Below, one piece after another: positions 24,882 through 33,404 of a DNA stretch of 40,930 nucleotides. The notes beneath the pieces are model-generated. The model was not told the origin of the DNA and did not search any database. It worked only from the letters and a program-made list of their open reading frames with translations. Both the position numbers and the translations under genes were made by a program. Within the stretch, counting starts at the first letter, position 1. Each line of letters begins with the position of its first letter. Where the stretch lies: contig CAYSPO010000009.1 of assembly GCA_964432945.1 (NCBI GenBank), forward strand, positions 1 to 40,930. Reading direction: 5' to 3'. This DNA is from CAYSPO01 sp964432945 (GTDB taxonomy: Bacteria; Bacillota; Clostridia; Tissierellales; Peptoniphilaceae).

Positions 24882-26852
24882 TTATTTAATTATATCTTTA
24901 ACTTGATTAATTATATTATCAACTGTAAATCCAAATTTTTCAAATAATTTATTTCCAGGTGCTGATGCCCCAAAGCCTTCCATTCCGATAGCTTTTCCAT
25001 CTTTTATATATTTATGCCAGCCCATAGTTGAAGCTGCTTCAACAGAAATTCTTTTTGTTATTTTTGGATCTAAAACTGAATCTTTATATTCATCGGATTG
25101 CTTTTCAAATACATCCATAGATGCCATAGATACTATTGTTGAAGAAATACCTTCATCTAGAAGTTTTTCTCCAGCTTCATAAATAAGACCAAGCTCTGAA
25201 CCACTAGCCATTAAAATAACTTCAGGATTTTCTCCAAACTCTTTAAGTATATACGCACCTTTTTGTGCTTCTTTTGAAGTTTCTTCTAGTTGTTTAGTTC
25301 CTTGTCTTGTTAAGGCCAACACAGTAGGACCATTTACATTTTTAAAAGCATAAGCCCAAGCTGAAGCTGTTTCTACACTATCTGCTGGTCTAAACACACT
25401 CACATTAGGGGTTGCTCTTAGCATAGCTAAATGTTCTATTGGTTGATGAGTTGGCCCATCTTCCCCAACACCTATACTATCATGAGTTAAAACATAAATT
25501 ACTCTTTGTCCCATTAAAGCTGATAGCCTTAAAGCTGGTTTCAAATAGTCTGAAAAGATTAAAAAGGTTGCACAATAAGGAATAAATCCACCATGTAGAG
25601 CCATACCGTTACATATTGCCCCCATAGCGTGTTCCCTAACTCCAAAATGGATGTTGCTTGCTGAATAATTTTCAGCTGAGAAAAAATCTCTATCTTTCAT
25701 TTCTGTATTATTAGAAGGGCCAAGGTCTGCTGATCCTCCAATAAGTCCAGGCATTTTTTTAGCAAGTTTATTAATAACTGCTCCTGAATCTGCCCTTGTT
25801 GCTTTACCTTTTGCCATGTCATAGAATTCATCAGAATCTAAATAATCTTCTGGAATATCTCCGTTAATTCTTGCTATTAACTCTTTATATTCTTCAGGAT
25901 ATTTTTCTTCATAAGATTTCATAAGACTTTCATGGGCTTTTTCTTGATTTTCACCTTTTTGAATTAATTCCTGCATATGAGCTTTTACCTCATCTGGTAC
26001 ATGGAATTCTTCCTCATAAGTCCAAGAAAGATTTTCTTTCAAAGAAGCTATACTTTCAAGGCCTAATGGTGCTCCATGAGCTTTGCATGAATCTTCTTGA
26101 TGAGATCCGTATCCTATTTTAGTCTTAATTTCTATTAGACTTGGCTTATCGCTTGCTTTAGCTTCCTTTATAGCTTGTGAAATATCATCGATATTATTTC
26201 CATCTTCTACATAGAAAGTATCCCAACCTAACGCCTCATATCTTGCTCTAACATTTTCACTAAAGGCAATATCTGTCTCACCTTCAATAGTGATATTATT
26301 TGAGTCATAAAGCACGATAAGTTTTGACAATTTTAAAGTACCCGCTAAAGAAGATGCTTCATTCGTGATTCCTTCCATCAAACATCCATCTCCTACAAGA
26401 GCATAGGTGTAGTGGTCAATGATTTTCATATCTTCTTTATTATAGTTAGCCGCCAAGTTAGCCTCAGCCATAGCCATACCAACTGCCATAGAAAGCCCTT
26501 GTCCTAAAGGACCAGTAGTAGCTTCTACTCCTTGTGTATGACCATACTCTGGGTGACCAGGTGTCTTACTATCTAATTGTCTAAAATCTTTCAAATCTTC
26601 AATCTCTAAACCATATCCAAATAAATGGAATAAAGAATAAAGAAGAGCTGAGCCATGACCTGCTGATAAGATAAACCTGTCCCTGTCAAACCAATTAGGG
26701 TTTTTAGGGTTGTGTTTCATCTCGTCTGCCCAAAGGCTATAAGCCATTGGTGCTGCTCCAAGGGGTAAACCTGGATGGCCAGACTTAGCTTTTTCAATTT
26801 GTTCTACCGAAAGTAGACGAATTGTATTTATTGAAAGTTCTTTAATATCCAT
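24882..26852 (-). CDS. tkt: Transketolase
   Basis: About 656 aa. Thiamine-diphosphate enzyme that transfers two-carbon units in the pentose phosphate pathway, supplying glyceraldehyde-3-phosphate to the genes downstream. Motifs: GHPGLPLGAAPM, GHGSALLYSL, the ThDP site GDGCLMEG followed by DSNN, GVREHAMGAICNGMALHGG in the Pyr domain, and HDSIGVGEDGPTHQP. The MDIKELS start is preferred because GGAGGT lies 6 nt upstream; an ATG 12 nt earlier overlaps that ribosome site. First gene of the operon, with its own promoter at 26897-26925. Placing tkt at the head of the gap-eno operon is less common than a cggR regulator. Confidence 0.95.
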   Translation of the reverse strand: MDIKELSINTIRLLSVEQIEKAKSGHPGLPLGAAPMAYSLWADEMKHNPKNPNWFDRDRFILSAGHGSALLYSLFHLFGYGLEIEDLKDFRQLDSKTPGHPEYGHTQGVEATTGPLGQGLSMAVGMAMAEANLAANYNKEDMKIIDHYTYALVGDGCLMEGITNEASSLAGTLKLSKLIVLYDSNNITIEGETDIAFSENVRARYEALGWDTFYVEDGNNIDDISQAIKEAKASDKPSLIEIKTKIGYGSHQEDSCKAHGAPLGLESIASLKENLSWTYEEEFHVPDEVKAHMQELIQKGENQEKAHESLMKSYEEKYPEEYKELIARINGDIPEDYLDSDEFYDMAKGKATRADSGAVINKLAKKMPGLIGGSADLGPSNNTEMKDRDFFSAENYSASNIHFGVREHAMGAICNGMALHGGFIPYCATFLIFSDYLKPALRLSALMGQRVIYVLTHDSIGVGEDGPTHQPIEHLAMLRATPNVSVFRPADSVETASAWAYAFKNVNGPTVLALTRQGTKQLEETSKEAQKGAYILKEFGENPEVILMASGSELGLIYEAGEKLLDEGISSTIVSMASMDVFEKQSDEYKDSVLDPKITKRISVEAASTMGWHKYIKDGKAIGMEGFGASAPGNKLFEKFGFTVDNIINQVKDIIK

Positions 26853-26896
26853 ACCAACCTCCATTAATCTTTCTTATAATCATTATTAGTTTAACA

Positions 26897-26925
26897 GTTA
26901 TAGCCATTTTCTTCAATAATATCAA
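26897..26925 (-). promoter_or_regulatory. Promoter of the tkt-gap-pgk-tpiA-gpmI-eno operon
   Basis: TTGATA (26925-26920), a 17-nt spacer, TATAAC (26902-26897): five of six consensus bases in each box. Confidence 0.6.
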
Positions 26926-26993
26926 CTTGATTAAAGGAATAAAACATAAATAATTTTTATAATTATTTAAATTAGTTAATTTTTTCTATTAAT

Positions 26994-27797
26994 TTATTCT
27001 AACCCTAAATATAAAACCCCTCTTACATCTTTATTTACCCTTGGATAACTTCCATCTGGATTTTCAAATTCTTTAAGATTTTCCTTAACTCTTTTTACAT
27101 CATCAGCTGTATAACTAGATCCATAAAGCCAACTAGTATATCTTTGAATAAAATTCTCTAACTTATCATTATGATTATATTCTCTTTTTATTATCCTATA
27201 TTCTGGCATATATCCATCTGCTACCATAAGATTAAAAATATAAATTAAATCATAAGAAGCAGCTCTTTTTTCATATAAATTTAATTTTTTAGCTAAATTT
27301 TCATAAAGAGAATCGCTTCTATCAACCCAAGAGCCAATAAATATTCCTTTTTTAGCAAGTCTCATTATCTTTTCATAATTTTCGTAGTATTCAATAACTG
27401 GGGAATTTGATATAAATATATAATCATATTGTCTTTCTACCTTAAAATCTTGTAAAGATTGGTTAAAAACATAATAGTTATCTTTTGATATACCTAGCTT
27501 ATCTAAATTTTTCAAGCTAAGTTCAGCCATTTTCTTTGAAGGCTCTACCCCATAAGCTTTAGCTCCTGCTTCTAGAAACATTTTCATATATCTACCTGCC
27601 CCAGAGCTTATATCTAAAATCTCACTAGATTTTATTTGAGCATAAGAAGAAAATATATCAAAATAACTAGGCTTCTTTTTAGAATCAGTCATAGTATTAA
27701 ATTCTTTCGCTCTTTTATCCCACATCTCATTTGATTTTTCTATATCTTGGCTTTCTTTACTAAGCTCTTGTCTACAAATTTCTCTAATTTTTTCCAT
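26994..27797 (-). CDS. Class I SAM-dependent methyltransferase, substrate unknown
   Basis: 267 aa. Rossmann-type methyltransferase core with motif I ILDISSGAGRYMKMFLEAG (about 58-77), acidic/Glu motif II in YGVEPSKKM and a motif IV-like YDYIFISNSP. The N-terminal helical part (about 1-50) and the C-terminal part with YTSWLYGSSYTADDV would shape the substrate pocket; I cannot tell the substrate. GGAGA lies upstream of the ATG. It is divergent from dinB and transcribed towards tkt without a clear terminator in between. Confidence 0.8.
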   Translation of the reverse strand: MEKIREICRQELSKESQDIEKSNEMWDKRAKEFNTMTDSKKKPSYFDIFSSYAQIKSSEILDISSGAGRYMKMFLEAGAKAYGVEPSKKMAELSLKNLDKLGISKDNYYVFNQSLQDFKVERQYDYIFISNSPVIEYYENYEKIMRLAKKGIFIGSWVDRSDSLYENLAKKLNLYEKRAASYDLIYIFNLMVADGYMPEYRIIKREYNHNDKLENFIQRYTSWLYGSSYTADDVKRVKENLKEFENPDGSYPRVNKDVRGVLYLGLE

Positions 27798-27866
27798 AGT
27801 CTCTCCTTTTTTTGTCCTTTATTTTATTATAGCCTATTAAACTTATCAAAAGAAGGAATAAAAAAC

Positions 27867-27895
27867 TTGAATTTAGAACATATGTTTTGTAATAT
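27867..27895 (+). promoter_or_regulatory. Promoter of the Y-family polymerase gene with LexA box in the spacer
   Basis: TTGAAT (27867-27872), 17-nt spacer, TAATAT (27890-27895). The spacer contains GAACATATGTTT (27876-27887), 11 of 12 bases of the Gram-positive SOS box GAACATATGTTC, so LexA would cover the space between -35 and -10. Confidence 0.7.
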
Positions 27896-27928
27896 ATACT
27901 TAGGTACATTTTTAGAGGAGGAAAAATA

Positions 27929-29176
27929 ATGAATAAAAAAAGCTACCATAAGTTTTTTCATATAGATGTTAATTCAGCCTATTTATCATGGGAAGCTTCT
28001 TATAGAATTCAGCAAGGATCTAGTTTAGATCTAAGAGAAATTCCATCTGTGATAGGTGGAGATGAAAAACAAAGAAGAGGAATTGTTTTGGCTAAATCTA
28101 TACCAGCTAAAGCATTTGATATAAAAACTGGAGAACCTATCAGATCAGCCCTAGAAAAATGTCCTAATTTAATTATTGTTCCACCAAATTACGATAGATA
28201 TCTTACTGCTAGTAATGCTCTTTATGATTTAATGAAAAACTACTCACCTTATATACAAAGATTTTCTGTTGATGAAATGTTTATAGACTATAAGGGCATT
28301 TTAGATCCTAAAGAATATGCAGACATAATTAGAGAAGATGTAAGAAAAACCCTTGGTTTTACAGTTAATATCGGTATAGGAGACAATAAACTACTCGCCA
28401 AAGTTGCCTCAGATTTCAAAAAACCAGATATGACTCATACTCTATACAAAGAAGAAATCCCATATAAGCTCTGGCCTTTGCCAGTAGGAGAGCTTTTTAT
28501 GGTGGGATCGAGAACTAAGGCTAAACTTGAATCCAGAGGAATCGATACAATAGGTCAGCTTGCAAAATTAAATCCTGAATACATATATAATTGGCTAAAA
28601 AAACCTGGACTTTTAATTTGGGAATATGCCAATGGAATTGAAAACTCTAAAATCACAAATACATCAAGTCCCGTCAAAAGTATAGGTAACTCCACAACTA
28701 TCCCCTTTGACATAGACAACAAAGAAGAAGCTTTTAAGGTTATTTTAGCCTTATCAGAGATGGTAGGGCTAAGGTTAAGGTCAATTAACAAAAAAGCCTA
28801 TATAGCTTCTATATCTATAAGATATAAAGATTTTTCTGGTCATAGTAAACAAAGAAAACTATTTACACCAATTAGCTCTAGCCAAAGTATATTTAATGAA
28901 AGTAAAAAACTCTTTTTAGAACTGTGGACAGGTACTCCTATTCGCCATCTAGGAGTTAGAGTACAAGATTTAGTTGATGAAGATACCCAACAACTATCTT
29001 TTTTTAATAAAGAAACTTTTCCTGAATCTTTAGATAATACAATTGACACAATAAGGTATAAATATGGTCTTACATCCATACAAAGATCTGTGTTTTTAAA
29101 TTCTGGAATTCCACCAGTAATAGGCGGCACCCAAGAAGATTTAGATTACCCAGTGATGACAAGTAGATTGGAGTAG
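27929..29176 (+). CDS. Y-family DNA polymerase (DinB/Pol IV-like), SOS-controlled
   Basis: 415 aa translesion polymerase. Palm-domain metal ligands: Asp13 in FFHIDVNSAYLSWE and Asp115-Glu116 in RFSVDEMFIDY. The fingers residues following (SIPAKAFDIKTGEP) and the helix-hairpin-helix thumb (VGSRTKAKLESRGIDTIGQL) are intact, then a little-finger domain (about 240-350). The C-terminus lacks an obvious QxxLF clamp motif, but QQLSFF near residue 353 is close to one. It synthesises past DNA lesions. The SOS box in its promoter fits induction by DNA damage. The next gene begins 3 nt later and is surely co-transcribed. Confidence 0.93.
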   Translation: MNKKSYHKFFHIDVNSAYLSWEASYRIQQGSSLDLREIPSVIGGDEKQRRGIVLAKSIPAKAFDIKTGEPIRSALEKCPNLIIVPPNYDRYLTASNALYDLMKNYSPYIQRFSVDEMFIDYKGILDPKEYADIIREDVRKTLGFTVNIGIGDNKLLAKVASDFKKPDMTHTLYKEEIPYKLWPLPVGELFMVGSRTKAKLESRGIDTIGQLAKLNPEYIYNWLKKPGLLIWEYANGIENSKITNTSSPVKSIGNSTTIPFDIDNKEEAFKVILALSEMVGLRLRSINKKAYIASISIRYKDFSGHSKQRKLFTPISSSQSIFNESKKLFLELWTGTPIRHLGVRVQDLVDEDTQQLSFFNKETFPESLDNTIDTIRYKYGLTSIQRSVFLNSGIPPVIGGTQEDLDYPVMTSRLE

Positions 29177-29179
29177 AAA

Positions 29180-29443
29180 ATGAAAGTAAAGATGCAAGAA
29201 ATAGAAACTATTATTTATTTTAAGCCAGAAGCTAATCCTCAGCCCATAAAATTTAGACTAAACAATGATTTAGGAGAAAAGTGCGTTATCTCTATAGATA
29301 GGGTTAATTCTGTTAGAAAAGATAAAACTGCTGGAAATAAAGCTCTTATTTACGACTGTCAAGCAATTATACAGGGAAGGCTTCGCCCCTTGCAGCTTAT
29401 TTACAATATAGATACATATTGTTGGTTTCTTTATAAAATTTAA
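29180..29443 (+). CDS. Small protein co-transcribed with the Y-family polymerase
   Basis: 87 aa, no family recognised. The gene starts 3 nt after the polymerase stop with GGAG inside the polymerase 3' end, and ends just before a strong terminator, so it belongs to the SOS unit. The protein is basic, with a beta-rich look: ETIIYFKPEANPQPIKFR, RVNSVRKDKTAGNKALIYDC and a hydrophobic end (YCWFLYKI). In other Firmicutes YolD-type small proteins accompany UmuC-like polymerases in this position; this sequence does not look like YolD to me. A polymerase accessory role is inference from position. Confidence 0.75.
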   Translation: MKVKMQEIETIIYFKPEANPQPIKFRLNNDLGEKCVISIDRVNSVRKDKTAGNKALIYDCQAIIQGRLRPLQLIYNIDTYCWFLYKI

Positions 29444-29450
29444 TCAATAA

Positions 29451-29487
29451 AATATAAGTCCTCATTATTTAATGAGGACTTATATTT
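29451..29487. terminator. Bidirectional terminator between the polymerase unit and malic enzyme
   Basis: Perfect 15-bp stem AATATAAGTCCTCAT/ATGAGGACTTATATT between converging genes. Confidence 0.85.
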
Positions 29488-29501
29488 ATATATATTTTTT
29501 A

Positions 29502-30683
29502 TTATTCTGAGAAATCCTTACGAATAATATTTTCTTCTTTAGCTTTTTTTCCAACAGCTTGAGCAACTCTTTCTGAAATTCTTGGATCAAAAGGTCTTGG
29601 TATAATTTGATCTTCACTTAAATCATCAACAAGATCAGCAATAGCACAAGCAGCAGCAAGTTTCATTCCTTCAGTAATTTCACTAGCTCCAACTTCCATA
29701 GCCCCCTTAAATATTCCAGGAAAAGCTAAAACATTATTAATTTGATTAGGGTAATCTGACCTACCAGTTGCTACAACTCTTGCACCAGCTTCTTTAGCTA
29801 AATCATAATCTATTTCTGGATCTGGATTTGCTAAAGCAAATATTATTGAATCTTTAGCCATTGTTTTAACCATATCAGAAGTTAATACATTTGCCACACT
29901 TACTCCAATAAATACATCTGCATCTTTTACAGCTTCTGCAAGACTTACATCCTCATTATTTGGATTAGTTAAATTGGCGATTTCTTTAACATGAGGAGCA
30001 TAGTTTTCAGATTTATTTATATTAAGAATTCCTTTACTATTAAAGGCAAGGATTTCTTTAACTCCATAATTAAGTAATATCTTAATAATAGCTGAGCCAG
30101 CAGCCCCAGTACCATTTATGACTAACTTTAAATCTTCAGGTTTTTTCTCTACTAATTTCAAAGCATTTATAAGTCCTGCCAAAACAACTATTGCAGTACC
30201 ATGCTGATCATCATGAAAAACTGGTATATCAAGTTCTTCTTTTAATCTTTTCTCAATTTCAATACATCTAGGAGAACTTATATCTTCTAAATTAATTCCT
30301 CCGTATGTTAGAGCAATTGATTTAACAATTTGTATAATTTCCTCTGTGTCCTGAGTATCTAAAATAACGGGAACTGCATTTAATCCTGCAAATCTTTTAA
30401 AAAGACAACACTTTCCTTCCATAACTGGAAGAGAAGCTAAAGGCCCGATATTGCCAAGTCCTAAAACAGCTGAACCATCAGAGATTACAGCAACTGTATC
30501 TTTCTTCCAAGTATATTTATAAGAAAGAGAAGGGTTTTTGTGTATCTGCCTACATGGTTCTGCTACTCCTGGAGAATACATAAGAGAAAGATCTTCAGCA
30601 TTATCTAAACTTGCCCTTAAATCTGTCATTAATTTACCAGATAATCTTTCGTGGAGATCTAAGGATTTTTCATAAACGTCCAT
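29502..30683 (-). CDS. Malic enzyme (malate to pyruvate, NAD(P)-dependent)
   Basis: 393 aa, the size of the short bacterial malic enzymes. Oxidatively decarboxylates malate to pyruvate and CO2. Motifs: MYSPGVAEPC (35-44), SDGSAVLGLGNIG (substrate/NAD loop), metal ligands in DISSPRC and FHDDQHGTAIV, NAD-binding VINGTGAAGSAIIKIL, and FALANPDPEI. Its ATG overlaps the fumarase stop (TAATG), so malate made by fumarase is passed to the next gene product. Cofactor preference cannot be read from the sequence with certainty. Confidence 0.95.
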   Translation of the reverse strand: MDVYEKSLDLHERLSGKLMTDLRASLDNAEDLSLMYSPGVAEPCRQIHKNPSLSYKYTWKKDTVAVISDGSAVLGLGNIGPLASLPVMEGKCCLFKRFAGLNAVPVILDTQDTEEIIQIVKSIALTYGGINLEDISSPRCIEIEKRLKEELDIPVFHDDQHGTAIVVLAGLINALKLVEKKPEDLKLVINGTGAAGSAIIKILLNYGVKEILAFNSKGILNINKSENYAPHVKEIANLTNPNNEDVSLAEAVKDADVFIGVSVANVLTSDMVKTMAKDSIIFALANPDPEIDYDLAKEAGARVVATGRSDYPNQINNVLAFPGIFKGAMEVGASEITEGMKLAAACAIADLVDDLSEDQIIPRPFDPRISERVAQAVGKKAKEENIIRKDFSE

Positions 30684-32050
30684 TATTCACCTACCATTTC
30701 TCTAATATCAATAATATCATTGTATTCTTCTTCTGTAAGTATATCTAAAGCAAGACAAGCTTCTTTTAAAGATAGATTATTTTCATGAGCATAATTAACT
30801 GCCTTTGCCACCTTGTCATAACCGATAGAAGTATTAAGGGCAGTAGCTACCATTAAAGAATTTTCTAAATAATAATTTATAACTTCTCTATTTGGTTTTA
30901 TTTCGCTTACACACCTTTTTGTGAATGAATTTATACTATCAGTTAATAAAGTTACTGACTGCAAAAAATTATAAATAATAAGAGGCATATAGGTATTAAG
31001 CTGGAAATGTCCTTGAGAAGCTGCAAAACCAATTGTTACATCGTTTCCCATTACCTGTAAACATACCATAGCTAGAGCTTCTGCTTGAGTAGGATTTACC
31101 TTTCCTGGCATAATTGAACTACCTGGCTCATTTGCAGGAAGAATAAGCTCTCCTATCCCCGCCCTAGGGCCACTTGCTAAAAATCTAATATCATTAGTAA
31201 TTTTTAAAAGATCTGCTGCCAATATTTTCAAAGCACCATGAGTATTAGCTATAGCAGATTTACAGCTTATTCCAGAAAATTTATTATCCATAACTATTAC
31301 CTCTTGACCAGTAAATTGAGAAATATACTGGGCAGCTAGTTTATCGAATCCTTTTGGAGTATTTAATCCTGTTCCTACTGCAGTACCTCCAATTGGAACT
31401 TCTCTAAGATTATCTAAAACTAATAGAATTTGATCTTTATCATTTTCTATAGTCATTCTCCATGATGATATTTCTTGACTAAAGCTAAGAGGAACAGCAT
31501 CTTGTAAATGGGTTCTACCTACTTTATAGATATCCTTAAAATCTTTTTCTAATTCAATAAAACTCTCAATTAAATAATCAATTGAAGGAATTAAATTTTC
31601 AATTATAACTTTAATACTTGCTATATGCATAGCAGTAGGAAAAACATCATTAGAACTTTGACTCATATTAACATGATCATTAGGATGAAGAAGCTTTTGC
31701 CCAACAAGTTCATTTCCTTTATTAGCTATAACCTCATTTACATTCATATTACTTTGAGTTCCACTTCCAGTTTGCCAAACAACAAGAGGAAAATCATTTA
31801 AAGGTTGACTGTATATTTCTTCTGCAATTTTACAAATTAAATCAGATCTTTTAGAATTAAGCTTTCCTAAATCTTTATTTGCTTTAGCTGCAGCATACTT
31901 TATAACTGAAATTGCCCTTATAAGTTCTTCAGGCATAATCTCATTTCCAATAGGAAAATTCTCAAAAGATCTTTGGGTTTGGGCTCCCCAGTAAAAATCA
32001 ACAGGAACTTCAATCTCCCCCAGAGAATCCTGTTCTATTCTAAATTCCAT
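30683..32050 (-). CDS. fumC: Class II fumarate hydratase
   Basis: About 455 aa, class II (iron-free) fumarase, which interconverts fumarate and malate. Motifs: WGAQTQRSFENF near the N-terminus, GSGTQSNMNVNEVIANK, VGRTHLQDAVP, and the superfamily signature GSSIMPGKVNPTQAEA. I chose ATG (MEFRIEQD), with AGGAG 5 nt upstream, over the GTG 6 nt earlier. The promoter is at about 32089-32094 (-10), with a cre-like site between it and the RBS. It is coupled to malic enzyme. Confidence 0.96.
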   Translation of the reverse strand: MEFRIEQDSLGEIEVPVDFYWGAQTQRSFENFPIGNEIMPEELIRAISVIKYAAAKANKDLGKLNSKRSDLICKIAEEIYSQPLNDFPLVVWQTGSGTQSNMNVNEVIANKGNELVGQKLLHPNDHVNMSQSSNDVFPTAMHIASIKVIIENLIPSIDYLIESFIELEKDFKDIYKVGRTHLQDAVPLSFSQEISSWRMTIENDKDQILLVLDNLREVPIGGTAVGTGLNTPKGFDKLAAQYISQFTGQEVIVMDNKFSGISCKSAIANTHGALKILAADLLKITNDIRFLASGPRAGIGELILPANEPGSSIMPGKVNPTQAEALAMVCLQVMGNDVTIGFAASQGHFQLNTYMPLIIYNFLQSVTLLTDSINSFTKRCVSEIKPNREVINYYLENSLMVATALNTSIGYDKVAKAVNYAHENNLSLKEACLALDILTEEEYNDIIDIREMVGE

Positions 32051-32066
32051 AAGCACTCCTTATTTA

Positions 32067-32080
32067 AGTAAACGTTTTTA
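32067..32080 (-). promoter_or_regulatory. Candidate CcpA cre site in the fumC leader
   Basis: AGTAAACGTTTTTA matches 12 of 14 positions of the cre consensus TGWAANCGNTNWCA. It lies just downstream of TATAAT (32094-32089), where binding would block transcription. From 32100 to 32255 the sequence is plain AT-rich and I see nothing else. Confidence 0.4.
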
Positions 32081-32274
32081 TTACTTTCATTATAACAGAT
32101 TTATTAAGACTTTGTAGGGTAGTGTAATTTAGATTAATATAAAAAATAAAATAAATATTTTTAATTATAATATCATTAACTAAGATTAATATTAGTATAT
32201 TAGAATTAAAATAACTAAAAAAAGTTAATAAAAATATAACTTTAGAATTAATATAATAAAAAGGAGGAAAAATT

Positions 32275-33272
32275 ATGTTATATGAATTGAAAAATAAAGG
32301 GGAAAATATTAAAATAAAAAAAGTAATTTAAGGGATATAGGATGGTTAGAGGAAGATTTGGAAAATATGATAGTAGAAAATATAGATGATTTCATTTCCA
32401 GTAGGAGCTTGATGCCTATATTCAAAGAACGTAAATTTCAAGAAGAAGCAGATATTATGGCTTTAGATACAAATGAAAATCTATACATATTCGAATTAAA
32501 AAGATGGCAAGCTAAAGAAGAAAATTTATTACAAGTACTAAGATATGGTCAACTATTCGGAAATAGTAGTTATGAAGATTTAGATAATATGTATAAAAGT
32601 TTTACAGAAAGAAATGATATAAGTTTAGTAAAAAATCATTCTGATTACTTTGGTCTAGAAAAACCTTTAGATGAAAATGTGTTTAATAAAGAGCAGAATT
32701 TCATTATGGTCACTAATGGAATGGATCAAAAAACTATTGAAGCTATAAAGTATTGGATAAATAAAGGCTTAAAAATAGATGGGTTAATTTATTGGATTTA
32801 CCAAATAGAAGATAAAAATTATATGGAAATCGATAGATATATGCCAGATAAAAGTTTAATTGACTATGAAACCAATAGTTATATATTAAACACAAGTTAT
32901 AATAATGATGTAGAAGCCCATACAGAGATGCTAACAAGAAATATCGCTGCTGCTTATACAAGTGGTTGGAAGGAAAAATAGATAATTTACAACTAAAAGA
33001 TAGAGTCTTTTTATATAAGTCTGGAAGTGGAATAATCGCTAGTGGAATAGTAAATAGCAGTAGAAAAAAAAGAGAAATGGTATGGAGTAGAAGGAGATAA
33101 ATACTATGTAGAATTAACTAACTTTAAAGATATCTCAGATAACCCAATCTCCCCTACTAGGATGAAAGAGATTAGAGGATATGGTTACCCTTTCAGAACA
33201 ACTATATATTCTATTGATGAAGAAACAAGCCTAAAGTTAAAAGAGGAAGTTGATAAGGCTTTTGAAGGATGA
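32275..33272 (+). pseudogene. Broken PD-(D/E)XK-type nuclease gene with C-terminal accessory domain (three frameshifts)
   Basis: ATG with AAAGGAGG upstream begins MLYELKNKGENIKIKK, then stops. The continuous gene can be restored by changing length in three A-tracts: A7 at 32316-32322, A5 at 32974-32978 and A8 at 33064-33071. The longest intact piece (32358-32981) has the nuclease core EADIMALDTNENLYIFELKRWQ split as EADIMALDT and YIFELKRWQ: acidic residue, Asp and E-x-K as in NucS/DUF91-like and other PD-(D/E)XK endonucleases. The restored C-terminus (DRVFLYKSGSGIIASGIV, then VEGDKYYVELTNFKDI, IRGYGYPFRTTIYSI) looks like a PUA/EVE-like beta domain. Full length would be about 330 aa. Substrate unknown; restriction or repair are the family's usual roles. 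Neighbouring genes are intact, so real decay is likely, but indel sequencing error in homopolymers cannot be excluded. Confidence 0.7.
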
Positions 33273-33323
33273 TATTAGCAAAGGTTAAAATAATAATTAT
33301 TAATATGAGTACCTATATTACCT

Positions 33324-33360
33324 AAAAAAGACTCACCTTTTTTATCGGTGAGTCTTTTTT
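33324..33360. terminator. Bidirectional terminator
   Basis: AAAAAAGACTCACC/GGTGAGTCTTTTTT, a 14-bp stem with U-runs on both strands, between the nuclease pseudogene and the heptad-repeat gene. Confidence 0.88.
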
Positions 33361-33404
33361 GAAAATCTATTTGAGAATGTTAGAGTGTTTTTCTAAGAAA
33401 TTTA

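Noticed and set aside
32743..32961. Minus-strand frame over the nuclease remnant
   Set aside because: Low-complexity Tyr/Leu-rich translation, opposite a convincing nuclease core.
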